From assembly GCF_002911015.1 (NCBI RefSeq), contig NZ_KZ626865.1, positions 30,843 through 94,842 of the forward strand: a DNA stretch of 64,000 nucleotides. The letters run 5' to 3'. A program made the position numbers and the translations under genes. Source of the stretch: Streptomyces populi (lineage in GTDB: Bacteria; Actinomycetota; Actinomycetes; Streptomycetales; Streptomycetaceae). The notes under the pieces were generated by a model. It saw nothing but the letters and a program-made list of their open reading frames with translations. It was not told the DNA's origin and ran no database searches. This document shows, one piece after another, positions 20,075 to 28,175 of this stretch (positions within the stretch are counted from its first letter, which is position 1; the number at the start of each line of letters is the position of its first letter).

Positions 20075-20578
20075 CTACGCGTCGAGCACCTGCCCGGTCC
20101 GCCGGACGACGGGGGGTTCGGCGCTCCACGGGAAGTTGATCCACTCGTCGGTCCGCTTCCAGACGTACTCGCACTTCACGAGCGACTGGGTCTTCTCGTA
20201 GATCACGGCGCTGCGGACCTCGGCGACCTCGCCGACGCAGAAGTCGTGCACGAGCTTGAGCGTCTTGCCCGTGTCGGCGACGTCGTCGGTGATCAGGACC
20301 TTCTTGTCGGAGAAGTCGATCGCGTTGGGGACGGGGGCCAGCATGACCGGCATCTCCAGCGTCGTCCCCACCCCCGTGTAGAACTCGACGTTCACCAGAT
20401 GGATGTTCTTGCAGTCGAGGGCGTAGGCGAGCCCTCCCGCGACGAAGACGCCGCCACGGGCGATCGAGAGCACGATGTCGGGCTCGTACCCGTCGTCGGC
20501 GATGGTCCGGGCGAGTTCGCGCACGGCGACGCCGAACCCTTCGTAGGTGAGGTTCTCGCGCGCGGGGGGCATGGTCAT
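20075..20578 (-). CDS. phosphoribosyltransferase (xanthine/hypoxanthine type)
   Basis: 167 residues. The PRPP-binding loop VLITDDVADTGKT lies near residue 93, and the N-terminal part has IVLSIARGGVFVAGGLAYALDC. This is the compact type-I fold of the Gpt/XPRT-like group that converts a purine base and PRPP to the nucleotide. It lies 4 bp downstream of dcd on the same strand with GAGG spanning the junction, which suggests a small nucleotide-metabolism operon. ATG 20578 or the in-frame ATG 20572 could be used. The base specificity cannot be fixed from sequence. Confidence 0.85.
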   Translation of the reverse strand: MTMPPARENLTYEGFGVAVRELARTIADDGYEPDIVLSIARGGVFVAGGLAYALDCKNIHLVNVEFYTGVGTTLEMPVMLAPVPNAIDFSDKKVLITDDVADTGKTLKLVHDFCVGEVAEVRSAVIYEKTQSLVKCEYVWKRTDEWINFPWSAEPPVVRRTGQVLDA

Positions 20579-20582
20579 CGCC

Positions 20583-21158
20583 TCAGACCTGGGTGCGGTG
20601 GAAGTTCAGGAAGGACCGCGAGGGGGTCGGTCCGCGCTGGCCCTGGTAACGGGAGCCGTACCGGTCGCTGCCGTAGGGGAACTCGGCCGGCGAGCTGAGC
20701 CGGAACATGCAGAGCTGCCCGATCTTCATCCCCGGCCACAGCTTGATCGGCAGGGTCGCCAGGTTGGACAGCTCGAGGGTCACGTGCCCGGAGAACCCGG
20801 GGTCGATGAACCCGGCGGTGGAGTGGGTGACCAGCCCCAGCCGCCCCAGCGAGCTCTTGCCCTCGAGCCGCGAGGCGATGTCGTCGGGCAGCGAGATGAC
20901 CTCGTAGGTACTGGCGAGAACGAACTCCCCGGGATGGAGGATGAACGGCTCGTCGCCCTCGGGCTCGACGAGCCGCGTGAGGTCCGCCTGCTCGACCGAG
21001 GGGTCGATGTGGGGGTAACGGTGATTCTCGAACACCCGGAAGTAGCGGTCGAGCCGCACATCGATGCTCGACGGCTGCACCATGGATTCGTCGTAGGGAT
21101 CGATCCGGACCCGCCCGGCGTCGATCTCGGCCCGGATGTCCTTGTCAGAGAGAAGCAC
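20583..21158 (-). CDS. dcd: dCTP deaminase
   Basis: 191 residues, the standard length. The enzyme deaminates dCTP to dUTP for dTTP supply. Conserved segments seen are PSSIDVRLDRYFRVF, the LEGKSSLGRLGL motif, HSTAGFIDPGFSGHVTLEL with the catalytic glutamate, and PIKLWPGMKIGQLCMF. I chose GTG 21158, which gives the usual VLLSDKDIRAEI start. A TATCCT box lies 6 nt before this GTG, so translation may be leaderless. It is followed by a phosphoribosyltransferase gene. Confidence 0.96.
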   Translation of the reverse strand: MLLSDKDIRAEIDAGRVRIDPYDESMVQPSSIDVRLDRYFRVFENHRYPHIDPSVEQADLTRLVEPEGDEPFILHPGEFVLASTYEVISLPDDIASRLEGKSSLGRLGLVTHSTAGFIDPGFSGHVTLELSNLATLPIKLWPGMKIGQLCMFRLSSPAEFPYGSDRYGSRYQGQRGPTPSRSFLNFHRTQV

Positions 21159-21355
21159 GTCCTGAGGATACGCAAGGCGCGCGGAGCCACCACAATCGTG
21201 GCGGTCCCGCGCGCCCGTGCCGTTCACCCGCTCCGTCCGTCACGACGACCCCGCCGCGTCTGTCACGTCACCACGCCGTCGCCGTCACGGCGGTGCCCCG
21301 GCGCCGACACGTTCCTGCCGCGCCCGCCCCGTCGCACTGCCGCTGCCCCTGCGTC

Positions 21356-21559
21356 CTACTGCTCCGGCACTGCCCTCTCCAGGGCCACCGGCACCACACT
21401 GCGGAGCCGGGCACACCGTGGACACCGGAGCAGCCGGCCGGGGCCGAGCCGCTCGGCCCGCTGCATCGGGAACGAAGCGGTGCTGAACACGTGCCCCTCG
21501 GCACAACGGACGACGGTGCGCTCCATCAAGTCCCAGAGTCCCTTCCCCATGAGCCGCAT
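21356..21559 (-). CDS. small zinc-ribbon-like protein, conserved in Streptomyces
   Basis: 67 residues with two cysteine pairs, RCAEGHVF and LLRCPRCARLR, that could bind one zinc. It begins with a short helix (LWDLMERTVV). AGGGG lies about eight bases before ATG 21559. Small proteins of this shape are common in Streptomyces, but function is unknown. It stands alone between dcd and the tRNA gene. Confidence 0.6.
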   Translation of the reverse strand: MRLMGKGLWDLMERTVVRCAEGHVFSTASFPMQRAERLGPGRLLRCPRCARLRSVVPVALERAVPEQ

Positions 21560-21794
21560 CAGGCTGATCCCCTGACGCCGAAAGCCACATTACGGGATGA
21601 AAAGGGTGGCCCTCCAGGCGGCACTCCGACCCCGCCCGGACTCTCTTCGCCGCCCCCACCGTACGCCCCAACTCCGGTCCCCCGCAGCCTCGTCAGCCCC
21701 CCTGAACGCAAGCGGGCCCCGCGGCTTCGACGCCGGGGGCCGGGCATGAGGTACAGTGAGCGAGCATTCGGCACCGGCCCAGCCGGCGTCTTAC

Positions 21795-21868
21795 GCGGGT
21801 GTAGTTTAGTGGTAGAACATCAGCTTCCCAAGCTGAGAGTGCGAGTTCGATTCTCGTCACCCGCTCCA
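21795..21868 (+). tRNA. tRNA-Gly, anticodon CCC
   Basis: The acceptor stem GCGGGTG (21795-21801) pairs with CACCCGC (21858-21864), followed by discriminator T and an encoded CCA end. The D-arm contains TAGTGGTAGA. The anticodon stem TCAGC/GCTGA encloses loop TTCCCAA, giving anticodon CCC for GGG codons. The T-loop reads GTTCGATTC. A possible -10 box TACAGT lies at 21752-21757. Confidence 0.96.
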
Positions 21869-21873
21869 TGTGA

Positions 21874-21900
21874 AACCCCCAGGTCGACGACCCGGGGGTT
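21874..21900 (+). terminator. terminator of tRNA-Gly
   Basis: AACCCCC...GGGGGTT stem with an internal GGTC/GACC extension, followed by CTTTGTTG, immediately after the tRNA. Confidence 0.85.
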
Positions 21901-21987
21901 CTTTGTTGTCCGGGCCGATGGGTGGCGCGCGCGCACCATGTCGTCCATAGGGTGAGTGGTCGGCAGGCAACCCCGTACGCTGCGAGG

Positions 21988-22293
21988 GTGACCCGCTTGA
22001 TCGTGTCGGCAGGGGGAGGGGGCGACGCAGTCGCCGCCGCGATGCTCGACGCGGCCCTCCACGGGGGTGACGACAGTCCGGCGATGATCCTCACCTACGC
22101 GTGGGACCGCCTCCTGATCGGCCTCTGCGAGGTCAGAGACGCCGGGCTGCCGGTCCCGCTCACCGACGAAGGCCCCACCGTCCACGAAGCGGACCTGGAC
22201 GAGACCCTCAGCCGCAACGAGCTCGCACGCGCCGTCCTCGCGACGGAGACCCTCGCCGAGGCGGAGCAGTACTGTCACCGCACGTGGGAATGA
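21988..22293 (+). pseudogene. truncated DUF1152-family gene
   Basis: A 101-codon frame from GTG 21988. Its first 45 residues (VTRLIVSAGGGGDAVAAAML, MILTYAWDRLLI) are the recognisable N-terminus of DUF1152 proteins, which are normally about 300-350 residues. The sequence then changes abruptly to a segment I cannot place (LCEVRDAGLPVPLTDEGPT), so a large deletion or fusion is likely. A TACGCT box 6 nt before the GTG suggests that the leaderless promoter survived. It could still be translated as a short protein. It adjoins a second gene fragment. Confidence 0.6.
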
Positions 22294-22469
22294 CGCTCCT
22301 CGTTCTCCTGCACGCCGTGCTGACGCTCGTCTGGCTCGGCAGCTACGTGATGGTGCCGGCGAAAGCACGCGCGTTCTTCGAGCGGCCTGTCGTGCGGCGG
22401 GTCATGGATCGGGTCACCGGCATCGTTCTGCTCGGATTCGGCGTCAAAGTGGCAGCGACTCAGCCCTGA
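22290..22469 (+). pseudogene. C-terminal fragment of a LysE/RhtB-type exporter
   Basis: A 59-codon frame whose ATG overlaps the preceding stop (ATGA). It contains one hydrophobic helix (LLVLLHAVLTLVWLGSYVMV) and then ARAFFERPVVRRVMDRVTGI plus VLLGFGVKVA, the typical last helix region of LysE-family amino-acid exporters. Intact members have about 200 residues and six helices, so about 70 percent is missing from the 5' side. It cannot be a functional transporter on its own. Confidence 0.65.
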
Positions 22470-22587
22470 TCATGCGCGGACGGCAGCGGATCGATCCCTC
22501 GACTGAGCGTCCAACTGCGTGCTCGAAGCGCGGCGAACGGAGAGGCACGGAACCGTGCACGCCCTCGCGGCGCGCGGGGAAAAGGAT

Positions 22588-22639
22588 GAGGAGAGGAGGG
22601 TGTGTACGGCCACGACGGGCCGTACACCCTCCTCTCCTC
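22588..22639. terminator. bidirectional terminator with 2-nt bulge
   Basis: GAGGAGAGGAGGGTGT...ACACCCTCCTCTCCTC, extended by GTACGGCC/GGCCGTAC with a TG bulge. It lies at the end of the third FG-GAP gene and downstream of the LysE fragment. Confidence 0.85.
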
Positions 22640-22649
22640 GCGGAAAGCC

Positions 22650-24131
22650 CTAGAAGGCGATGTGAGGGCTCGTCAGGGCCGCCCCGAAGTAGCCCTTCAC
22701 GCCGCGAACGGTGATGCCGGCGCTCTTGCCGCACAGGGTGGCGGAACCCCTGAGGACGGGGCCGGTGGTCGAGCCCCGGGCGATCCACAGGCAACCGTCG
22801 TTGTTCTCCGTGGGAACGCCGACGACCGTCTCGGCCTTGCCGTCCTTGTCGAGGTCGGCGAGGTGGACCGACGCTCCGAACTGGTCGCCGGTCTCGGCGG
22901 CGCCGGGCACGTCGGCCGTGTCCTGGGTGTATCCGGCCGCCTTGGCCGTGGTCAGACCCGTGGCGGAGCCGCGCAGCAGGACGGCCGAGCCGGCCGTCTC
23001 GCGCGTACCGAGGGCCTCGCCGGGGACACCGACGAGGACATCGGCGTAGCCGTCGGCGTTGACGTCGCCGACGCTGAGCGACTGGCCGAAGCGGTCGCCG
23101 TTCTCCGCCGTGCCGGGAACCCCCGCCGTGTCCTGGTGGAAGATCTTCGGCCGCTGGTCGGCGGTGATGCCCTTCGCGCTTCCGTAGAGAACCTGGATCT
23201 CGCCGCCGCGGTGCGCGGCACCGGGCATGTTCATCGTGGACTCGTCGTCCGCGATGGCGGTGACGAGGTCACCGTAGCCGTCGCCGTTGACGTCGCCGAT
23301 CTGGCCGGCGTAGCCGTCGGCGAGCGGCAGTTCCGTGGGCCAGGTCGTCATGGGGTCGTCGCCGATCGGGCCGTTGTCGGCCAGCACGGATCCGCGGACG
23401 TCGTCGTCCGAGGGGCCGGGCAGCCAGAACCGTTCCGCCCTGCCGTCGCCGTTCACGTCGCCCATCACCAGACCGCGGGCGTTGACGCGCCATTCCTGGT
23501 AGCGGGTGGCGGCCTTGCCGGTGCGGGTGAAGGGGCCCGTGTAGGAGGCCGACTCGCAGCGCGAACCGATGCCCACTTCCGGGGCGCCGTCCCCGTTCAT
23601 GTCTCCCGTGGCCAGGGACATCCCGAATCCGCAGTAGGTCATGCCGTCCCCGAACCCCGGGGGCGGGGAGATGCTTGCGCCGCCCTGAAGGCCATGGGGC
23701 CCACCCCACACGACGGTCACGGAGCCCCGGGACTTCTTGCCGTCGACGTCTTCACGAGGAGTACCGACGACCAGATCCGCGTACCCGTCCCGGTCCAGGT
23801 CGGCACTGGCGACCGCCGAGCCGAACTCGTCCCCGTCCTCGGACGCGCCGGGGATCCCGGTGGTCGCCTGCGTGATCACGGTCCGCCGCGTGGCGCTCAC
23901 GGACGACGCCGCCCCGTACAGAACGACCACGGCACCGGCTTCCTCCACCGATCCGTCGGCGGCCTCGGGGGCGCCCACGGCCAGGTCGCGATAGCCGTCA
24001 CCGTTGAAGTCGTCCTGGACGGCCGCGGTGTTGGCCCCCTTGTAGGGAGCGGTCGCCGAAGCCGTCGCCGGAGTGAGCGTGACGGCGAAGAGGGGGGCGA
24101 GCACGGCCATGGCCGTGACTGCTTTGCGCAA
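22650..24131 (-). CDS. secreted FG-GAP integrin-like repeat protein
   Basis: 493 residues with a signal peptide (LRKAVTAMAVLAPLFAVTLTP, cut near TASA). Seven repeats follow, with calcium loops DFNGDGYRDLAVG, ADLDRDGYADLVVG, GDMNGDGAPEVGIG, GDVNGDGRAERFW, GDVNGDGYGDLVT, GDVNADGYADVLVG and ADLDKDGKAETVVG. The start is a TTG at 24131 with GAGGAG five bases upstream; the longer ATG frame begins inside the divergent arsR region and is rejected. It should fold as a seven-bladed propeller outside the cell. It belongs to the same family as the two genes at 15.6-18.8 kb but is on the opposite strand. Confidence 0.88.
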   Translation of the reverse strand: MRKAVTAMAVLAPLFAVTLTPATASATAPYKGANTAAVQDDFNGDGYRDLAVGAPEAADGSVEEAGAVVVLYGAASSVSATRRTVITQATTGIPGASEDGDEFGSAVASADLDRDGYADLVVGTPREDVDGKKSRGSVTVVWGGPHGLQGGASISPPPGFGDGMTYCGFGMSLATGDMNGDGAPEVGIGSRCESASYTGPFTRTGKAATRYQEWRVNARGLVMGDVNGDGRAERFWLPGPSDDDVRGSVLADNGPIGDDPMTTWPTELPLADGYAGQIGDVNGDGYGDLVTAIADDESTMNMPGAAHRGGEIQVLYGSAKGITADQRPKIFHQDTAGVPGTAENGDRFGQSLSVGDVNADGYADVLVGVPGEALGTRETAGSAVLLRGSATGLTTAKAAGYTQDTADVPGAAETGDQFGASVHLADLDKDGKAETVVGVPTENNDGCLWIARGSTTGPVLRGSATLCGKSAGITVRGVKGYFGAALTSPHIAF

Positions 24132-24193
24132 CGGAACTCCTCGTGCGGGACGAGACGGGCGGCGGGAAGGCGAGAACTGCACAACGCACAGCT

Positions 24194-24630
24194 CTACCGC
24201 CCCACTTGACCCATGAGGGTGCCGCAAGGTTGTACGCGGCTCCTGACACGCCCGTCTCGCCACCCGCTCCGTGCGGCCCCCGACGGCTTCAGGAAGGCCG
24301 CGAGCCGGTCGAGGGCGGCGGGCAGGGCCCAGTAGTGGACCCAGGTGCCCCGCCGCTCGCGGTCGATCGGACCGGCCTGCCGCAACAGCTCGAGGTGGTG
24401 CGAGATCGTCGGCCGGGACAGGCCGAGGTCAGGTCGCAGACGCAGACCTCTCCACCCGCCCGGGAAGCGATCATCGACAGCAGCCCCGGCCGCACGGGAT
24501 CACCCAGCGCCTTGAACAGCCCGGCCGGCCCGGCCGCCTGGTCCCGGTCCGGCGGCGCGGTCGCCAGGCCGGGGCAGCACGCACCGTTCTCGTCGCCCCG
24601 GCCGAGCACCACGAGCCCTTGTTTCGACAT
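24194..24630 (-). pseudogene. arsR: frameshifted ArsR-family metalloregulator
   Basis: ATG 24630 starts a typical ArsR N-terminus (ALGDPVRPGLLSMIAS, then the thiolate motif CVCDLT that binds As(III)). Directly after CVCDL the homology moves to another frame, which gives LGLSRPTISHHLELLRQAG and IDRERRGTWVHYWALPAAL, the recognition helix and wing. A deletion of a few bases near 24430 explains the break. The second frame also runs past the normal end. The two halves are otherwise well preserved, so the lesion is recent or a sequencing error. It is divergent from the arsI-like gene it would have regulated. Confidence 0.78.
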
Positions 24631-24667
24631 GTGTCTATGTTGACATTCTTCGATGCAAGGCGCAAAG

Positions 24668-24693
24668 CTTGTATCGACAGACATCGATTCAAG
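24668..24693. promoter_or_regulatory. ArsR-type operator in the arsR/arsI intergenic region
   Basis: CTTGTATCGA-N6-TCGATTCAAG is a 26-bp palindrome with one mismatched pair. It lies 18 bp before the arsI-like start and between the divergent genes, the place and shape expected for an ArsR operator. Confidence 0.7.
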
Positions 24694-24710
24694 CCGATGG
24701 GAGACCCGCC

Positions 24711-25187
24711 ATGTCCCGCGCTCAGCTCGCCCTGCGTGTCAGCGACCTCGAAGCGTCGATCGCCTTCTACTCGAAGCTGTTCGGCACCGAACCGGCCAAG
24801 CGGCGCGAGGGCTACGCCAACTTCGCCGTCGCCGAACCGCCGCTCAAGCTCGTCCTCATCGAGGGCGCCCCCGGCGAGGAGACCCGCCTCGACCACCTCG
24901 GCGTCGAGGTCGAGTCCACCGACCAGGTCAGCGCCGCCACCACCCGGCTCAGGGACGCCGGCCTGGCCACCCTCGAGGAGAACGACACCTCCTGCTGCTA
25001 CGCCCTCCAGGACAAGGTGTGGGTGCACGGCCCCGGCAAGGAACCGTGGGAGGTGTACGTCGTGAAGGCCGACGCCGACACCCTCGGCAGGAGCGCCGCC
25101 CCGGGCGCGGCCGGTGACGGCTGCTGCACCGGGCAGGCCACCGAGGGAGCGGCCCCCACGACCGCCGGATGCGCCTGCGGCCAATGA
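24711..25187 (+). CDS. arsI: ArsI/CadI-type vicinal-oxygen-chelate protein (probable C-As lyase)
   Basis: 158 residues of the glyoxalase/VOC fold. It has the NDTSCCYA motif with vicinal Cys95-Cys96 that binds trivalent organoarsenical, and candidate metal ligands Gln5, His62 and Glu114 (WEVY), as in ArsI enzymes that split the carbon-arsenic bond of methylarsenite. The related CadI proteins share this signature, so cadmium-inducible CadI is the alternative. A Cys-rich tail (GCC, CAC) may bind further metalloid. GGGAG precedes ATG 24711. The divergent arsR and its operator support arsenic control. Confidence 0.82.
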   Translation: MSRAQLALRVSDLEASIAFYSKLFGTEPAKRREGYANFAVAEPPLKLVLIEGAPGEETRLDHLGVEVESTDQVSAATTRLRDAGLATLEENDTSCCYALQDKVWVHGPGKEPWEVYVVKADADTLGRSAAPGAAGDGCCTGQATEGAAPTTAGCACGQ

Positions 25188-25375
25188 TCCGAACGAACCC
25201 GTACCCGTCCGCCCCACGCCGTGCCGCCCCCCTCCACGACGCGCCCGCGCCGGAACCAAGGTCTCGCCGCGGATCGGCCGCAGGCTTTTTCCGTTGGAAA
25301 GCGGGGGGCGGCAGTTGCACACTGCCTCGCGGGTCGGCCGCGGGCCGCGCACGGTCGCGCGCGGGACGGCTCGGC

Positions 25376-25417
25376 GGCGGACGGCGGACGGCGGACGGCG
25401 GACGGCGGACGGCGGAC
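25376..25417. repeat. tandem repeat, 7-bp unit GGCGGAC, six perfect copies
   Basis: Six exact GGCGGAC units in a row, with partial units on both sides. It ends 30 bp before the start of a small gene. It can slip in copy number during replication. Confidence 0.95.
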
Positions 25418-25447
25418 GGCGGGAACGGTGCCGGGGAGAGGGGATAC

Positions 25448-25636
25448 GTGAGCAGGAGACGCTACGTCGCCAGGGGCGTGCCGGGCGGTTACCGGATATG
25501 GGACAACCGAGGGCGCCGGTGGTGGGGCGACCTCTACGAGTTGTGCCCCGACGATCTCGTGGCCGAGCTCAACGGCGGCGCGGACCACGCCCGGATCACC
25601 GCGCTGATGAAGCGTTACCGGGCGCAGAAGCGGTAG
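25448..25636 (+). CDS. small basic protein, conserved in Streptomyces, unknown function
   Basis: 62 residues, very rich in Arg, Tyr and Trp: YVARGVPGGYRIWDNRGRRW, then LYELCPDDLVAELNGG and a helical end. GTG 25448 has GGGGAGAGGGG just upstream. The strongly ordered residue pattern and good ribosome-binding site support a real gene. A heptanucleotide repeat array lies immediately upstream. No family name known to me; a nucleic-acid-binding role is only a guess from charge. Confidence 0.62.
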   Translation: MSRRRYVARGVPGGYRIWDNRGRRWWGDLYELCPDDLVAELNGGADHARITALMKRYRAQKR

Positions 25637-25758
25637 GTGCCACCGCGACAGGGACGGTGCGCGTACACACCACGGCCGTTCCCCGTGGTCCGGTCGGCCG
25701 CCGGTCCGACGGTGAGGACGATCCGCCGCCCCCGCCGTCGGCCGTGCCGGGAAGAGCC

Positions 25759-26526
25759 CTACTTCAGCGCGACCCCGTCGCCCGCCGCCGTCGCGGGGCT
25801 GGTCGTCCCCGTTCCCGCGAAGTGCCAGCGCCAGGTGCCGGAGGCGTTCGCCGTGGCCGTCGTCCTCAGCTTGCCCGCGCTGTCGGTGGTCACCGTCTTG
25901 ACGGTGGTGTACGCCGAGGAGCCGGACCTCTTGAACTGGAGGGCGACCTTCTGGCCGGCGAAGCCGACGTAGGTGTTGGTGTTCCAGTCGGCCCGGGTCA
26001 GGGCGCCGGTCACCGTCAGCGTCTTGCCCTTGGCGACCGGTTCGGGCGTCGCCCGGGTCGTCGCCAGCTTGGCGTAGCGCTTGATCTTCATCGTGACGCT
26101 GCTGTCGAGCGTGTAGAAGTCACCGTCGTAGGCACCGGCCTCCACATCGAGGTGCCAGGTGCCGGCCGAGCTGTTGCGGAGGTCGAAGTAGTCGTCGGTG
26201 CGCGGGTCCAGGCTGTACGACCAGGTGCACTTCATGGTCGTCGACGAGGGACGCGTACAGGTCGAGGACTTCGCGTACTGGAGACGGTTGTCGGGGCTCA
26301 CCAGCTTGAAGCCCATGACGGTCCTGATGCCGGAGTTGTCCTTCAGCGTGGCGGAGGCGGTCAGCTTCTGGGTCTCACCGATGCCGACGTTGACGGTGGT
26401 CCTGCTGAAGGTCACCGACGTGAAGGCGATGTCGCCCTTGTGGGTGTCCGCCTGCGCCGTGGTCGCGAGGAGGGAGAGCAGCGCCAGGCTGCCGGCGGTG
26501 GCGGCCGCGGCCGTACGGATGTGCAT
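25759..26526 (-). CDS. secreted protein with Ig-like domain, function unknown
   Basis: 255 residues with a clear signal peptide (AAAATAGSLALLSLLATTAQA). The mature part looks all-beta: an N-terminal region with one Cys pair (SSTCTRPSSTTMKCTWSY) and a C-terminal Ig-like/bacterial-repeat unit (PVAKGKTLTVTGALTRADWN, VALQFKRSGSSAYTTVKTV, GTWRWHFAGTGTT), common in Streptomyces surface proteins. GGAG precedes ATG 26526; the longer upstream frame is not coding-like. No catalytic residues recognised. It stands alone. Confidence 0.75.
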   Translation of the reverse strand: MHIRTAAAATAGSLALLSLLATTAQADTHKGDIAFTSVTFSRTTVNVGIGETQKLTASATLKDNSGIRTVMGFKLVSPDNRLQYAKSSTCTRPSSTTMKCTWSYSLDPRTDDYFDLRNSSAGTWHLDVEAGAYDGDFYTLDSSVTMKIKRYAKLATTRATPEPVAKGKTLTVTGALTRADWNTNTYVGFAGQKVALQFKRSGSSAYTTVKTVTTDSAGKLRTTATANASGTWRWHFAGTGTTSPATAAGDGVALK

Positions 26527-27105
26527 GGTTCTCCAGAGACGACAGGTGGGCCGGAACTCCGCTCCTGGAGTCCGGGTGTGCAGAAGACCCTCCACCTGGG
26601 GGATCGGTTGTACGTCTCCCGCACGTCGGTGCGGACGTGGGGCGTCGGGCAGAAGTATCACGACGCCGGCAGCCATGCGCACGGGGGGCGATCGCCGCGT
26701 GCGCCCCGTTCCTGGACGACGTCCGATTGCCGTACCACCGTGCGGCGTTGGTGCCCCTTGGGCGGCAAGTGCCCGGAATCGGCGAGTTCCGGCAGCGACG
26801 CCGCGGGCCGGGCGGAATCCGATCGTCCGCCCGCAGGCGACGGTGAGTTGCCGATCGCCCAGCGGGATTCCGGCGCATGAGTCCCGGATTGCACGGCTAC
26901 CTGCCACACCGATCCATCACGACAGAGTCACGATCCCGCCATCTGATCTTCACTTTTTGTTCACCTGCTGCCCCAATGGACGCTGCGGCGCGGTGTGTCC
27001 ACGCGAAATCGCCCCTGTGACCTGCGGAAAAGCGCGCCACGGCGCCGCGCTGAAAGCCCGCACCAGCGGGCGAACCAGACATCGGCACGACGAAAGAACC
27101 AGTAC
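26527..27105. other. intergenic, nothing recognised
   Basis: About 580 bases between divergent secreted-protein genes. The stretch near 26930-26960 (TTCACTTTTTGTTCACC) is unusually AT-rich and may hold the promoter of the repeat-rich gene. No RNA gene or clear ORF seen. Confidence 0.5.
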
Positions 27106-28134
27106 ATGCGCATACGCGGCATCATCACCACCGGCATCGCGGCTTCCGCGGCGATCGCCCTCGGCACGACCTCCGCCTCCGCGGCGACGGGCATCGACCT
27201 GACCACGGGCAAGGGCTTCCTCGGCAAGGGCGAGGTCCAGACCGCCCTGGGCTACAACAACGCGGCGCTCCAGAAGGCCGTCGACGCCAAGAGCCTGGTG
27301 TTCACCGCCACGCAGCCGACGACGCAGTCGCTGACGCAGGCCGCCAGCCAGTCGGCGACCCAGACGGCCACCCAGACGGCCACGCAGTCGGCGACCCAGT
27401 CGGCGACCCAGTCGGCCACGCAGAAGGTGTCGCAGGTCCTGTCCTGCACGGTCACCACCGGCAGCGAGAAGAACCCCAAGGTCTTCACGCGCGACGGCTC
27501 ACGCTCCGTCACGCGCACCGGCACCCGGACCGCGTCGCACGTCGGCACCCGCACGGGAAGCCACAGCTCCACCCGCACCGGCGCCCGCACCGGCAGCCTC
27601 GCCGGCGTCAGCACCGGCACCCTCGGCTACGACATCGATGTCGACGCCCGTAAGAACAGCCAGTACACCGGGTTCATCTTCAACGGATGGAAGGGAGAGC
27701 CGACCTACAAGGACGGGTCCACCACCTGGGACTCCGAAGCCAAGTTCGGTGACTGGGAGTTCGGCGACTACAACTTCGGCGACTACGCGTTCGGCGCCTA
27801 CAGCTTCGGCGCCTACGATTTCGGCGACTACACGTTCGCGTCCCTGGACGACGTGACGTGGGGCGACTGGGTCGCGAAGCCGGGCGACAACCCGGCCGAC
27901 TGCCTCCGCAGCGAGAACGCCGACAAGGTCTCGGACGTCAGCAACGTCGTCACGCCCGGTGCCATCACCGACGGCACGATCACGGACGGCCCCGTTGCCG
28001 AAGGCGCGGTCACGCCGGGCGACGTCGTCGAAGGCGACGTGAAGGAGGGCGCGGTCCAGTACGGCGCCACCCAGTACGGCGTGAGGACCGCGACCGGCCC
28101 GAAGTCGCTGTTCGTCAACGGCAAGGCCCTCTGA
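27106..28134 (+). CDS. repeat-rich secreted protein of unknown function
   Basis: 342 residues with a signal peptide (IITTGIAASAAIALGTTSASA). Four different repeat blocks follow: 67-107, four-residue units of type (S/T)ATQ; 133-165, Thr-Arg-Thr-Gly/Ser-rich units; 213-245, seven units of type FG(D/A)(Y/W)x; 284-325, glycine-spaced units (ITDGTITDG, VAEGAVTPG, VQYGATQYG). The last two blocks could form stacked beta turns. Two cysteines lie at 114 and 266. The product is probably surface-exposed or fibrous. The start ATG 27106 has only a weak AAAGAA box. No known family. Confidence 0.72.
   Translation: MRIRGIITTGIAASAAIALGTTSASAATGIDLTTGKGFLGKGEVQTALGYNNAALQKAVDAKSLVFTATQPTTQSLTQAASQSATQTATQTATQSATQSATQSATQKVSQVLSCTVTTGSEKNPKVFTRDGSRSVTRTGTRTASHVGTRTGSHSSTRTGARTGSLAGVSTGTLGYDIDVDARKNSQYTGFIFNGWKGEPTYKDGSTTWDSEAKFGDWEFGDYNFGDYAFGAYSFGAYDFGDYTFASLDDVTWGDWVAKPGDNPADCLRSENADKVSDVSNVVTPGAITDGTITDGPVAEGAVTPGDVVEGDVKEGAVQYGATQYGVRTATGPKSLFVNGKAL
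27304..27426 (+). repeat. in-gene repeat coding for (S/T)ATQ units
   Basis: A 12-bp-period repeat of the type CAGTCGGCGACC/CAGACGGCCACC. Synonymous differences between copies show that the protein repeat is being kept. Confidence 0.85.
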
Positions 28135-28175
28135 GACAGTCACCGGACTGCCTTCTGACACACCCCCGGCACAAC

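Noticed and set aside
21795..22469. integrated element at tRNA-Gly
   Set aside because: No integrase, excisionase or repeated tRNA 3' end found in the window; only gene fragments remain, so I report decay rather than an element.
27304..27426. possible CRISPR-like array
   Set aside because: The repeat has a 12-bp period, no spacers, and is in frame within a signal-peptide-bearing gene.
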